DNA of 64,000 bases from an uncultured Dialister sp. (GCA_900545365.1 UQYL01000003.1:50610-114609); one strand, 5' to 3'. Shown: positions 41,743 to 50,828, numbered from the stretch's first letter. Program-made: numbers and translations. The notes: generated from the letters alone by a model not told the origin.

Positions 41743-42392
41743 ATCCGTGGAAAAAAGCATTGCTGGATCTCCTGTTTCCCTGCTGCTGTCCGGGATGCGG
41801 AAAAATGACCGATGCGGAGGCGCCATGGTGCGAAGACTGCATCCGGCTGTTCTGGCATCCCAGGCTGCTCAGCCGTTCCCATGACCGGGCGCTGGAAGGA
41901 TGCTATGCCTGCTGTCAGTATGAGGAAGGAATACGCCGGTGCATTATCGGTCTAAAATATAGTGGGAAAAAAGAATATGAAAGTTCCTTTCCCATGCTGC
42001 TTGACCGCTTTCCCTGGTGGGCGCGGCTGAAAAACTATGATGTGGCTGTTCCCGTGCCTCTCTCGGGAGAACGGAAAAAGGAGAGAGGCTATAACCAGTG
42101 CGACCTGATCTTTCAGACCTATATGAAGACGCTCGGAAAGCGGTACGATCCGGACATGCTGGTGAGAATACGTCCGACGGAAACACAATCGCTTCTGGAT
42201 CAGGAGTCGCGGAAAGCAAATGTGCGCGGCGTTTTTCATATTAACCGGGGCCGGGATATCCGGGGAGAAAATATATTGCTGCTCGACGACGTCTATACGA
42301 CCGGCGCGACTATGCATGAAGCGGCGCGGGAATTGAAAAGGGCCGGCGCCTCATCGGTCATGGGGCTGGTCATGGCGAGCGGCGCTGACTGA
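41739..42392 (+). CDS. ComF family protein (double zinc ribbon, phosphoribosyltransferase fold)
   Basis: 217 aa from ATG 41739, overlapping the recD2 stop. An N-terminal zinc-ribbon pair (CCCPGC...CEDC) precedes a type I PRTase domain with the PRPP loop ILLLDDVYTTGAT. ComF proteins act in uptake of single-stranded DNA in competent bacteria. The GERKKERGYNQ segment matches the family. Whether this organism is competent cannot be told. It closes the proS-comF transcript with a strong terminator. Confidence 0.92.
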   Translation: MNPWKKALLDLLFPCCCPGCGKMTDAEAPWCEDCIRLFWHPRLLSRSHDRALEGCYACCQYEEGIRRCIIGLKYSGKKEYESSFPMLLDRFPWWARLKNYDVAVPVPLSGERKKERGYNQCDLIFQTYMKTLGKRYDPDMLVRIRPTETQSLLDQESRKANVRGVFHINRGRDIRGENILLLDDVYTTGATMHEAARELKRAGASSVMGLVMASGAD

Positions 42393-42396
42393 ACGT

Positions 42397-42437
42397 AAAA
42401 AAAGACCGTTTCCTCCATCCGGAAACGGTCTTTTTTA
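42397..42437 (+). terminator. Bidirectional terminator between comF and the HD-GYP gene
   Basis: AAAAAAGACCGTTTCC (42398-42413) pairs with GGAAACGGTCTTTTTT (42421-42436). It serves both convergent genes. Confidence 0.95.
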
Positions 42438-42443
42438 TTGGAA

Positions 42444-43049
42444 TTATTTGTATAGAATTTTCAGGAAAGAAAGCGTGATCTCCGGGTCAAAGAGCGTGCC
42501 GGAGCCGCTGAAAATGGCCTGTGATACTTCGCTTCTGGATTTCAGGTGGAAATCCGGGGCTGAATAAATCTTGCTGTCATAATAACTGGCGATGGCGATG
42601 ATCCGTGCGCCGATGGGGATATTTACATTTTGCAGATGTTTGGGATAGCCGCTCCCGTTCCACTGTTCATGGTGGAATCGGATATACGGGATCAGATCCT
42701 GACAGGCAGGATTTGTCTCAAGCATATTGGCGCCAAGTTCAGGATGTTTCTTATACAGCTGGTATTCTCTCGTCGTCAGATTCGGATAGCGCTCCAGAAT
42801 GCGGTTGGGCATGGTTAAAAGACCTATGTCATGGAGGAGACCGGCATAGTGGATCAGCGTGACTTCGTTAGACGGCAGCCGCATGTAAAGCGCTGTCGTC
42901 CCGGCGAAATTGGCTACGCGGACAGAATGCTCGTAGAGCTGCTGCGATTTCAGACGCATCAAGTACGTGAAATGCAGAACGATATCTTCCAGTTCGTCCC
43001 GTATGCTTCCAAAGGCGGCAGGCGACTGGAAAAGAGAAGATGTATACAT
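42444..43049 (-). CDS. HD-GYP domain protein
   Basis: 201 aa from ATG 43049 with AGGGTGA upstream. An upstream alternative at 43082 lacks a good site. The HD pair is HYAGLLHDIGLL, and the GYP motif is HHEQWNGSGYP. HD-GYP enzymes hydrolyse cyclic di-GMP or related cyclic nucleotides. No receiver or sensor domain is attached, so the whole protein is the catalytic domain plus a short N-terminus. The C-terminal third is less conserved, so activity is likely but not certain. It is last of four minus-strand genes. Confidence 0.85.
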   Translation of the reverse strand: MYTSSLFQSPAAFGSIRDELEDIVLHFTYLMRLKSQQLYEHSVRVANFAGTTALYMRLPSNEVTLIHYAGLLHDIGLLTMPNRILERYPNLTTREYQLYKKHPELGANMLETNPACQDLIPYIRFHHEQWNGSGYPKHLQNVNIPIGARIIAIASYYDSKIYSAPDFHLKSRSEVSQAIFSGSGTLFDPEITLSFLKILYK

Positions 43050-43127
43050 GGAATCACCCTGGTAAAACGGCAAAATACGCAAACAAAAAGCAGCGGCAGC
43101 TGCTCTTTGCTCGATCCTGCCCCGCTG

Positions 43128-43382
43128 TTACTGAGAAATGGAATGGCGCTTGAGCCAGGCAGTCATGTAAGAACATTCCGAGCGGATTTCTTTGTGCTGC
43201 TTCTGAGTGTAGTCCCAGGCTGCGGCGGCAAGCTGACCGGCAAGTCCTCTTCCGGAGAGGGCAGAGGGCACGACCGTATGAAGTACGGTGACAGACTGAT
43301 CATCTTCCGCGTATTCCAGCCAGGAAACACCTTCCGGATTATCGATGGTGAATTTGTGGTTGGAGGCATCGTGATTAACCAT
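43128..43382 (-). CDS. Small GNAT-family N-acetyltransferase (YjdJ-like)
   Basis: 84 aa, matching the short GNAT families (Gcn5-like, PF14542). The pattern VTVLHTVVPSALSGRGLAGQLAAAAWDY includes the acetyl-CoA pyrophosphate loop (SGRGLAG). The small size is normal for this subfamily. The target is unknown. RBS AAGGAGGGG precedes the ATG. It is separated from the HD-GYP gene by about 80 nt. Confidence 0.87.
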   Translation of the reverse strand: MVNHDASNHKFTIDNPEGVSWLEYAEDDQSVTVLHTVVPSALSGRGLAGQLAAAAWDYTQKQHKEIRSECSYMTAWLKRHSISQ

Positions 43383-43443
43383 AATTTTCCCCTCCTTTTT
43401 TATGTATTGTAATGGATTTTCCGCGGTTCGTCAAAACGGCAGC

Positions 43444-43486
43444 AAAAAAGAGAGACCTCTTCATAAAGAGGAGTCTCTCTTTTTTT
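43444..43486 (-). terminator. Terminator after the carbonic-anhydrase-like gene
   Basis: AAAAAAGAGAGAC (43444-43456) pairs with GTCTCTCTTTTTT (43473-43485), with an inner CTC/GAG pairing. It has T-runs on both strands. Confidence 0.9.
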
Positions 43487-43490
43487 GCTT

Positions 43491-44048
43491 TCAGAATACT
43501 TTGCTTCCGTCGTACGTTTCGCCGCCGATGTTCGGATTGGCGCCGTACTGCACGGCCCATTCCCATTTATATTTCAGAGCCTGTTCATGAAGATTTCGGA
43601 TGACGTCCTGCTTGCGGACGACTTTTCCCGGAACGCCGACGACCAGAGAATTCGGCGGAATGACCTGATCCTGCAGGACCAGAGCGCCGGCAGCAATGAT
43701 AGAACCTCTGCCGATCTTCGCGCCGGTGAGGACGGTGGCGTGCATCCCGATCAGGACATGGTCTTCAATCTCACAGCCATGTACGCAGGCGCAGTGGCCG
43801 ATGGTCACATAATCGCCGATGATGCAGGGATTGTGATCAGCGACGTGCAGGCAGACAAGATCCTGGACATTGCTGCATTTTCCGATGGAAATATAATTCA
43901 CGTCGCCCCGCGCCACGACGCCGGGCCAGAGGCTGGCTTCTTCCGCGACGCGGACATCGCCGTACAAATGGACGCCGGGAGCGACGAACGCATTATCGTC
44001 GATCTGTGGAGAGATTCCTTTGAAGCTTTGAGAAGTAAGGGTATACAT
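43491..44048 (-). CDS. Gamma-carbonic anhydrase family protein
   Basis: 185 aa of left-handed beta helix with hexapeptide repeats. The zinc-type histidines are in CLHVAD, TIGHCACVHGC and LIGMHATV. The C-terminal helix includes KYKWEW. Trimeric enzymes of this group interconvert CO2 and bicarbonate, although many relatives (YrdA/PaaY-like) have no proven activity. The start ATG has AAAGGAGGA. It follows the FabK gene by about 40 nt on the same strand. Confidence 0.9.
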   Translation of the reverse strand: MYTLTSQSFKGISPQIDDNAFVAPGVHLYGDVRVAEEASLWPGVVARGDVNYISIGKCSNVQDLVCLHVADHNPCIIGDYVTIGHCACVHGCEIEDHVLIGMHATVLTGAKIGRGSIIAAGALVLQDQVIPPNSLVVGVPGKVVRKQDVIRNLHEQALKYKWEWAVQYGANPNIGGETYDGSKVF

Positions 44049-44087
44049 AGAGCAGTCCTCCTTTTAAAAGTTACAAGAAATAAATCG

Positions 44088-45035
44088 TCAAATCCGCAGA
44101 AGCTGCGCGCCCAGCGCCAGGCGTTCTTCTGTTTCGGAAACCAGTTCAGCCATAATTTCCTGTACGGGCTGAATGCGGTTGAGCCGATTCAGCGACATGC
44201 CGACGAGGATAAATCCGTTTTCCGTATCGCCTTCCATGGCGCCTTTCCAGTTGGTCCCTCTGGCGAGAGCCATCAGTTCTTCTGCCGGCGCGCCGCTGTA
44301 TTCTTTCTGCAGATACGCTTCGCTCCATTTATTTTTCAGACCGCGGACGCTGTCGTTTTTCGTAAATCCGGTCACGGTAGAATCCGTATCGACGGCGTCG
44401 ATGATGGCCTGCTTGGCCTTCGGATGAAGGATACATTCCTCCGCGAGAAGGAAGCGGGAGCCCATCTGCACGCCGGATGCGCCCATGAGCAGCGCGGCGG
44501 CAATGCCGCGGCCGTCTACGATGCCGCCCGCCGCGATGACAGGGATCTCTACTTCGGGGATGACATTTTCCATGAGAGCCATGGTCGTCAGTTTGCCGTC
44601 ATGGCCGCCGGCTTCCATGCCCTCGATGACAAGGGCGTCTGCGCCTTTGTCCTGCACGCGCGCGGCGAGCTTCGCATTGGGCACGACGGGAATACATTTG
44701 ACGCCGTGCGACTGCAGCGGTTCAAAATAAGGAACCGGATTTCCTGCGCCGATCGTGACAAACGCCAGTTTTTCATCACAGACGAGCTGCGCCACATCAT
44801 CTTTATTGGGGGACTGCAGCATCAGATTGACGCCAAAAGGCTTATCCGTCATATCTTTCGTGCGGCGGATCTGTTCGCGGACCGTGTCAATATCAGCGCC
44901 GCCCGTGGCAATGACGCCTGTGCCGCCGGCATGGCAGACGGCTGCTACGAGATTGGACTCCGAGAGGTAGGCCATAGCGCCCTGGATGATCGGATAGTTG
45001 ATTCCAAGAAGTTCAGTGATTTTGGTTTTCCACAT
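44088..45035 (-). CDS. fabK: Enoyl-ACP reductase II / FabK-like FMN oxidoreductase
   Basis: 315 aa from ATG 45035, preceded by AAGGAGG with 7-nt spacing. The N-terminus KITELLGINYPIIQGAMAYLSES is FMN-barrel, with TIGAGNP, EGMEAGGHDGKLTT and IPVIAAGGIVDGRG. These closely match streptococcal FabK, which reduces enoyl-ACP in fatty acid elongation. A nitronate monooxygenase (NPD) is the alternative; the GHDGKLTT segment and length favour FabK. No other fab genes are adjacent. Confidence 0.83.
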   Translation of the reverse strand: MWKTKITELLGINYPIIQGAMAYLSESNLVAAVCHAGGTGVIATGGADIDTVREQIRRTKDMTDKPFGVNLMLQSPNKDDVAQLVCDEKLAFVTIGAGNPVPYFEPLQSHGVKCIPVVPNAKLAARVQDKGADALVIEGMEAGGHDGKLTTMALMENVIPEVEIPVIAAGGIVDGRGIAAALLMGASGVQMGSRFLLAEECILHPKAKQAIIDAVDTDSTVTGFTKNDSVRGLKNKWSEAYLQKEYSGAPAEELMALARGTNWKGAMEGDTENGFILVGMSLNRLNRIQPVQEIMAELVSETEERLALGAQLLRI

Positions 45036-45065
45036 ACGGGAGCCTCCTTTGTAAGTAATAATCAA

Positions 45066-45336
45066 TTATATGATCTTTTTATACAAAAACACATATCTAT
45101 ACCATATCTGCATTATATGGGGTTTTATGGGGGTTGTAAAGCTGAGAAACGCATAAGAAAAAGACTTTCTTTATTTTGAGAACATGGGAATATCCGATGC
45201 ATTTCGCGGAAAAGGCATTGCTGTGCGCCTGTACGGCAACAGGCGTAATAGAATCATTTTATGACAGCCTTTCATGCGGAGAAAGAAGAAATATGATATA
45301 CTAAATGTGTAAATAGATGTATGATTTTATGCCAGT
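45066..45336. other. Divergent intergenic region fabK-cggR
   Basis: Together with the flanks this is about 340 nt without a gene. It contains the -10 TATACT (45297-45302) of cggR with no good -35. Toward fabK it is A/T-rich without a clear promoter. No reading frame or repeat of note was seen in 45100-45290. Confidence 0.6.
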
Positions 45337-45353
45337 CGGGACACAATTTGTCC
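45337..45353 (+). promoter_or_regulatory. CggR operator
   Basis: CGGGAC (45337-45342), six bases, then TGTCC (45349-45353). This matches the half-operator CGGGAC-N6-TGTC known for Bacillus CggR. A G-rich stretch follows after four bases where a second copy would lie, but it is degenerate. It sits about 28 nt downstream of the expected transcription start. Confidence 0.75.
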
Positions 45354-45374
45354 ACTGGGATGGGAGGTGAATTT

Positions 45375-46409
45375 GTGGAAGAGGAATCTCTGCTGTCGCT
45401 TCTTGTTCCTGAGATCATGGAACAGGCGGCGGAACGATATGAAGTGCTTCGTCAGATTGCTCTTTCACAGCCGGTAGGGAGACGATCGCTGGCAGTACAG
45501 ACAAAACTGACAGAGCGGATTGTGCGGGGACACGTGGAAGTGATGGAGCGTTCCGGCCTTGTGAACGTACAGCCCAATGGGATCCGCCTGACGGAAAAGG
45601 GAGAAATGGTGCTGGCGCCGCTGGCCAGATATTTTTTAAAGCGGCCTTCTTTTGCGGAATTGGAGCGGCACCTGAAAGATGTTTTATCCATGAAGCGGGT
45701 CATTCTGGTCCATGGAGACATGGATCAGGATGAGATCGTGAAAAAGAATGTAGGGCAGGAAGCGGCGCTGATTCTGAGCCGTTTTCTGAAGCACGGGCAG
45801 ATCATCGCCGTGAGCGGCGGGACGACGATGTCGGCGCTGGCGTCGGCACTGCCCCGTCTGAATCTCGATGTGACGGTCGTACCGGCGCGGGGAGGCTTCG
45901 GCGAGAAGATCGAATACCAGGCTAATACCATAGCGGCGGTTACTGCGGGAAAGATCGGCGGAACGTACCGTATGCTTCACATCCCGGACGGTTTCAGCCC
46001 GGAACTGATCGATATGCTCCGCCGGGAAACGCCGGATCTTAATGAGATCGAGTCACTGATCCATCGTGCGGATATTCTGGCGATCGGCGTGGGAGAAGCC
46101 AACCGCATGGCACAGCGGCATCAGCTGGAATCCGGACGGAAAAACCGGCTGATCGCAGAAGGCGCCTGCGGGGAAGCGTTGGGGCTTTATGCGGATATTA
46201 AAGGGGATATCCTCTACCGCATGAATAATGTCGGTATTACGCTGGAAGAACTGGGGTCTATTCCGACGGTCATCATCGCCGCCGGCGGCGCATCCAAAGG
46301 CTCGGCCATACTTGCGATGGCGCGGGCCGGGGTGAGAGGCATCCTGGTGACCGATGAAGGAGCGGGGAAAGAGATTCTCAGGCTTTCCGCAAAAGAGAGC
46401 ATTCAGTGA
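45375..46409 (+). CDS. cggR: Central glycolytic genes regulator CggR
   Basis: 344 aa from GTG 45375 with GGAGGTG at 5-nt spacing. The N-terminal winged helix (about 15-65, RYEVLRQIALSQPVGRRSLAV) precedes a SorC-type sugar-phosphate-binding domain with AVSGGTTMSALA, VPARGGFG and VGEANRMAQRHQL. In Bacillus the ligand is fructose-1,6-bisphosphate, which lifts repression of gapA. Here it is also the first gene before gapA-pgk-tpiA-eno, with a matching operator in its leader, so autoregulation is likely. Confidence 0.94.
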   Translation: MEEESLLSLLVPEIMEQAAERYEVLRQIALSQPVGRRSLAVQTKLTERIVRGHVEVMERSGLVNVQPNGIRLTEKGEMVLAPLARYFLKRPSFAELERHLKDVLSMKRVILVHGDMDQDEIVKKNVGQEAALILSRFLKHGQIIAVSGGTTMSALASALPRLNLDVTVVPARGGFGEKIEYQANTIAAVTAGKIGGTYRMLHIPDGFSPELIDMLRRETPDLNEIESLIHRADILAIGVGEANRMAQRHQLESGRKNRLIAEGACGEALGLYADIKGDILYRMNNVGITLEELGSIPTVIIAAGGASKGSAILAMARAGVRGILVTDEGAGKEILRLSAKESIQ

Positions 46410-46469
46410 GACAGGAAAATTCTTTTATTATAAAGCGGTATTGTAAATTGTTTTCAGGAGGTAATGGAA

Positions 46470-47477
46470 ATGGCAACAAAAATCGGCATCAATGGATTTG
46501 GCAGAATCGGACGTCTTGTATTCCGGGTCATGCTGGAGCGCGATGATTTTGAAATTACGGCGATCAACAATCCGAGCGGCGCGGAAACAGCGGCGTATCT
46601 GGCGAAGTATGACACGGTGCACGGCAGATTGGAAAAAGACATCCTCGTAGAAGGCGATGATCTCCTGATCGACGGGCACCGGATCCATGTGTTCCATGAC
46701 AGAGATCCGGAAAATCTGAAATGGGAAGATTATGGGGTGCAGATGGTCATCGAATCAACGGGCAAGCTGAAAGATCATGAAAGCGCCGGAAAGCACATTC
46801 ACGGCACGGTAAAGAAAGTCATCATTACGGCTCCGGGCAAAGATGATGACGCGACTCTCGTCATGGGCGTCAATGAGAACAGCTACAATCCGGAAACAGA
46901 CCATATCATTTCCAATGCGTCCTGCACGACGAACTGCCTGGCGCCGGTAGTCAAGGTGCTGAATGAGACATTCGGCATCCGCCGCGGCATGATGACGACG
47001 GTTCATTCCTACACGAACGACCAGGCGATTCTGGAAAAAGCGCATAAAGATCCGCGAAGAGGAAGAGCGGCGGCGGAAAATATCATTCCCACGTCGACCG
47101 GCGCGGCAAAAGCGATCGGCGCGGTCATTCCCGAATTAAAAGGAAAGCTGAACGGACTGGCGATCCGCGTTCCCACGCCGGATGTTTCTCTTGTGGACCT
47201 GTCCTGCGAAGTAGAAAGAAAAGTGACAAAAGAAGAGGTCAATGCGGCCCTGAAGGCAGCGGCGGAAGGCGAGCTGAAAGGCATTCTGGCATATACGGAT
47301 GAGCCGCTCGTTTCCAGCGATTTCCGCGGAACGAATGTGAGCAGCACCGTAGACGGAGATCTCACGATGGTTGTCGACGGCGATCTGGTCAAAGTGATCG
47401 CATGGTACGACAATGAATGGGGATATTCCTGCCGAATCGCTGATCTGGCTGCATTTGTGGCGTCAAAGGGGTTATAA
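46470..47477 (+). CDS. gapA: Glyceraldehyde-3-phosphate dehydrogenase
   Basis: 335 aa from ATG 46470; AGGAGG at 46456-46461 has 8-nt spacing, while ATG 46464 is too close. The NAD motif is KIGINGFGRIGR, and the catalytic Cys is C152 in NASCTTNCLAP. It forms 1,3-bisphosphoglycerate in glycolysis. It is downstream of CggR and 3 nt before pgk. Confidence 0.98.
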   Translation: MATKIGINGFGRIGRLVFRVMLERDDFEITAINNPSGAETAAYLAKYDTVHGRLEKDILVEGDDLLIDGHRIHVFHDRDPENLKWEDYGVQMVIESTGKLKDHESAGKHIHGTVKKVIITAPGKDDDATLVMGVNENSYNPETDHIISNASCTTNCLAPVVKVLNETFGIRRGMMTTVHSYTNDQAILEKAHKDPRRGRAAAENIIPTSTGAAKAIGAVIPELKGKLNGLAIRVPTPDVSLVDLSCEVERKVTKEEVNAALKAAAEGELKGILAYTDEPLVSSDFRGTNVSSTVDGDLTMVVDGDLVKVIAWYDNEWGYSCRIADLAAFVASKGL

Positions 47478-47479
47478 AA

Positions 47480-48667
47480 ATGAAACAGACTGTATATGAC
47501 GTTTCCTTTGCGGGAAAAACCGTTTATGTCAGAGTGGACTACAATGTTCCTCATGAAGCGGACGGGACGATAAAAGACGACCGCCGGATCAGAGCGACTG
47601 TGCCGACGATCAGGTATCTGCTTGATCAGGGGGCGGCGGTCGTTCTGGCAAGCCATATGGGGCGGCCGAAGGGAGAATACAAACCGGAGCTGTCTCTCAG
47701 AAAAGCAGGCGAGCGGTTGTCGGAACTGCTCGGCATGCCGGTCGGATTTGCGGAAGACTGCGTCGGCGAGAAAACGGACGCGATGAAAGCGGCGCTCCGG
47801 CCCGGCGAAGTCCTGCTGCTGGAAAATCTCCGCTTCCATAAGGAAGAAGAAAAAAATGACCCGGCATTTGCGGAAGCGCTGGTCCGCGGCTGCAGCACGG
47901 CGGTCAATGACGCTTTCGGCGTTTCGCACCGCGCTCATGCTTCTGTCGTGGGCGTTGGCAAACTGCTCCCAATGGCGGCGGGCTTGCTTCTGAAAAAAGA
48001 GATCGATTTTCTGGAAGGTGTGATCGATCATCCGCAGCGGCCCTTTGCGGCGATCATCGGAGGCGCGAAGATCAGCGATAAGATCCATGTCATTGCGAAT
48101 CTGATGGAAAAAGCGGATGTCATTTTGATCGGCGGCGGCATGGCAAATACATTTGTTGCGGCAGAAGGCCATGATATGGGGAAATCCCTTCAGGATAAAG
48201 ACCGGTTTGATCTGGCGAGAGAGCTCATGGCGAGAGCGGAAAAACTTGGAGCCAGGATGCTTCTGCCCGTAGACTTTACCGCAGGAGATGCCTTCTCGGA
48301 AAAGGCCAATGTGAAAGTGCTGACGGCGGAAGAATTTTCCGATCCGTGGATGGCGCTTGATATCGGACCGAAGACCATTGATCTGTATATGGATACACTG
48401 AAAAAGATGAAGACCGTCGTTTGGAACGGGCCGATGGGCGTTTTTGAAATGGAGCCTTTCTCCAAAGGCACCTTTACCATTGCGAAAGCGTTGGCCGAGA
48501 TCGATGCGACGACTGTCGTCGGCGGCGGCGAATCGGCAGAAGTCGTGGATAAACTGGGCTTGGAAGACCGTCTGTCCCACGTGTCTACCGGCGGCGGCGC
48601 ATCGCTGGAAATGCTGGAAGGCATGGTGCTTCCGGGCATCGCTGTGCTGGCAGATAAGGAGGCCTGA
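47480..48667 (+). CDS. pgk: Phosphoglycerate kinase
   Basis: 395 aa. Motifs are VRVDYNVPHE, SHMGRPKGE, LENLRFHKEEEKND, GGAKISDKI and the C-terminal VGGGESAE...GGGASLEMLEG. It transfers phosphate from 1,3-bisphosphoglycerate to ADP. It is the second catalytic gene of the operon and is followed 2 nt later by tpiA. Confidence 0.98.
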   Translation: MKQTVYDVSFAGKTVYVRVDYNVPHEADGTIKDDRRIRATVPTIRYLLDQGAAVVLASHMGRPKGEYKPELSLRKAGERLSELLGMPVGFAEDCVGEKTDAMKAALRPGEVLLLENLRFHKEEEKNDPAFAEALVRGCSTAVNDAFGVSHRAHASVVGVGKLLPMAAGLLLKKEIDFLEGVIDHPQRPFAAIIGGAKISDKIHVIANLMEKADVILIGGGMANTFVAAEGHDMGKSLQDKDRFDLARELMARAEKLGARMLLPVDFTAGDAFSEKANVKVLTAEEFSDPWMALDIGPKTIDLYMDTLKKMKTVVWNGPMGVFEMEPFSKGTFTIAKALAEIDATTVVGGGESAEVVDKLGLEDRLSHVSTGGGASLEMLEGMVLPGIAVLADKEA

Positions 48668-48669
48668 TC

Positions 48670-49422
48670 TTGAGAATACCGTTGATTGCGGGAAACTGGA
48701 AAATGAACGGGACCCCCGCCGGAGCGGAAGCGCTGCTTCAGAAGCTTGCGAAAGCCGCAAAGGGACGTGCGGAAATGGCGATTTTTCCGCCGTTTACCGC
48801 GATCTGGCAGGCGGAAAAATATCTGAAAGGCACTTTCATCCGCTGGGGAGCGCAGAATGTGTATCCCGAGGAGAAAGGCGCCTATACCGGCGAAATATCC
48901 CCGGATATGCTGAGAGAGCTGGGATGCAGCTATGTGATCTGCGGGCATTCGGAAAGACGGCAGCTGCTGGGAGAGACGGATGCGTTCATCAACAGAAAAA
49001 TTCATGCGCTGTTCCGTGCGGGGATCGTGCCGGTGCTGTGCGCAGGAGAAACGGCGGAAGAACGCCGGGACGGCAGAACCGCCGCTGTGCTTCAGAGAGA
49101 GATCGAAGAAGGTCTCCGCGGCATCGACGCGGCAGACGCAGGACGCATGATCATTGCCTATGAGCCGGTCTGGGCGATCGGCGCCGGACAGGCGGCTTCA
49201 GCGGAAGAAGCGGAAGAAGCGGCCGGATGGATCAGAGAATGTGTATTCCGTCTGTTCGGCAGAGAAGCGGCGGACACGGTGCGGATCCTGTACGGCGGCA
49301 GCGTCAGCAGCGTGAACATCGAATCTTTCCTGCAAATGCCGGATATCGATGGCGCGCTGGTCGGCGGAGCCAGTCTGAATGCTGAGGAATTCATTTCTAT
49401 TTACAAAAGGGCAGATGTCTGA
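48670..49422 (+). CDS. tpiA: Triosephosphate isomerase
   Basis: 250 aa. The start is TTG at 48670, preceded by AAGGAGG at 7-nt spacing. The N-terminal AGNWKMNG, catalytic AYEPVWAIGAGQAAS and YGGSVSS motifs identify it. It interconverts dihydroxyacetone phosphate and glyceraldehyde-3-phosphate. It lies between pgk and eno; a phosphoglycerate mutase gene often found here is absent. Confidence 0.98.
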   Translation: MRIPLIAGNWKMNGTPAGAEALLQKLAKAAKGRAEMAIFPPFTAIWQAEKYLKGTFIRWGAQNVYPEEKGAYTGEISPDMLRELGCSYVICGHSERRQLLGETDAFINRKIHALFRAGIVPVLCAGETAEERRDGRTAAVLQREIEEGLRGIDAADAGRMIIAYEPVWAIGAGQAASAEEAEEAAGWIRECVFRLFGREAADTVRILYGGSVSSVNIESFLQMPDIDGALVGGASLNAEEFISIYKRADV

Positions 49423-49437
49423 AGAAAGGATAATAAA

Positions 49438-50733
49438 ATGGCAGCTATTTCTGATATCCATGCAAGAGAAATTCTGGATTCCAGAGGAAATCCGACAGTA
49501 GAAGTCGATATGGAGCTTGAAGACGGCACTTTTGCGAGAGCCGCTGTTCCTTCCGGGGCGTCAACGGGCATGTATGAAGCAACGGAACTGCGCGACGGCG
49601 ACAAAGCCAGATACGGCGGCAAGGGTGTGCTTCAGGCGGTCGAAAATGTCAATACGGAGATCGCCGACGCGGTGATCGGGCTGGACGCTTCCGATCAGCG
49701 CGGCATTGATCACCTGCTCATCGATCTGGACGGCACGGAGAATAAGAGCCGTCTCGGCGCAAATGCGATCCTTGCGGTATCCCTGGCGGCGGCGCATGCG
49801 TCCGCGCAGTCTGCGGGCCTTCCGCTATATCAGTACCTGGGAGGGACGAATGCGCACGTGCTCCCGATCCCGATGATGAATATCATGAACGGAGGCGCTC
49901 ATGCGGACAACAATGTAGATATCCAGGAATGCATGATCATGCCGGTGGGAGCGGAGAGCTTTACAGAAGGTCTCCGCATGGGCGCAGAAGTCTACCATGC
50001 GCTGAAAAGTGTGCTGAATGAGAAATCCCTCTCTACTGCTGTCGGCGATGAAGGCGGGTTTGCTCCGGATCTTCCGTCCAATGAAGCGGCGATCGAAGTG
50101 ATTTGTGAAGCCATTGAAAAAGCCGGTTACCGATGCGGCAAAGATATCGCGCTGGCTCTCGATGTGGCGGCGTCTGAGATCCTCGGAGAGGACGGCCTGT
50201 ATCATCTGACCGGAGACCATACAGCAAAAGACGCGGATGGTATGATCGCGTATTATGAAAGACTGATCGAAAATTATCCGATTATTTCCATCGAAGACGG
50301 ACTGGGCGAAGAAGACTGGGACGGCTGGAAAATGTTGACAGCCGCGCTCGGGAAGAAGATCCAGCTCGTCGGCGATGATTTGTTCGTTACCAATACGAAG
50401 CGGCTTTCCCGCGGTATTCATGAAGGCGTCGCCAATTCGATCCTGGTCAAAGTCAATCAGATCGGCACGCTGACAGAGGCTTTTGAAGCGGTGGAAATGG
50501 CGAAGCGCAGCGGGTACTCGGCGGTCATTTCTCATCGTTCCGGCGAAACGGAAGATACAACGATCGCAGATATTTCCGTAGCGCTGAATGCGGGCCAGAT
50601 CAAGACCGGCGCGCCGGGCCGAATGGAACGCGTTGCGAAATACAACCAGCTTCTCCGCATCGAAGAAGATCTGGACATCAATGCGGTCTACGGGGACGGA
50701 CATATCCGTCATCTGCTCCGCCGTCTGTTCTAA
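49438..50733 (+). CDS. eno: Enolase
   Basis: 431 aa. Landmarks are ILDSRGNPTVEVD, GASTGMYEA, MPIMNIMNGGAHADN (written in part), SIEDGLGEEDW and SHRSGETEDTTIAD. It makes phosphoenolpyruvate from 2-phosphoglycerate. It ends the operon, followed by a terminator. RBS GAAAGGA. Confidence 0.98.
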   Translation: MAAISDIHAREILDSRGNPTVEVDMELEDGTFARAAVPSGASTGMYEATELRDGDKARYGGKGVLQAVENVNTEIADAVIGLDASDQRGIDHLLIDLDGTENKSRLGANAILAVSLAAAHASAQSAGLPLYQYLGGTNAHVLPIPMMNIMNGGAHADNNVDIQECMIMPVGAESFTEGLRMGAEVYHALKSVLNEKSLSTAVGDEGGFAPDLPSNEAAIEVICEAIEKAGYRCGKDIALALDVAASEILGEDGLYHLTGDHTAKDADGMIAYYERLIENYPIISIEDGLGEEDWDGWKMLTAALGKKIQLVGDDLFVTNTKRLSRGIHEGVANSILVKVNQIGTLTEAFEAVEMAKRSGYSAVISHRSGETEDTTIADISVALNAGQIKTGAPGRMERVAKYNQLLRIEEDLDINAVYGDGHIRHLLRRLF

Positions 50734-50752
50734 TTAAATAAATCGAATAAAG

Positions 50753-50778
50753 ACAGCTGCAGAAATGCGGCTGTTTTT
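50753..50778 (+). terminator. Terminator of the glycolytic operon
   Basis: ACAGCTGCA-GAAA-TGCGGCTGT with one G-T pair, followed by TTTT. Confidence 0.88.
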
Positions 50779-50828
50779 ATTTTGACAAATAGCAGGCCCT
50801 GTGCGATACTTCAAAAAAGACGGATTTC

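Noticed and set aside
43485..45179. 564-aa plus-strand frame across the carbonic-anhydrase-like and fabK genes
   Set aside because: The minus-strand proteins have clear family motifs, ribosome sites and a terminator; the plus frame has none.
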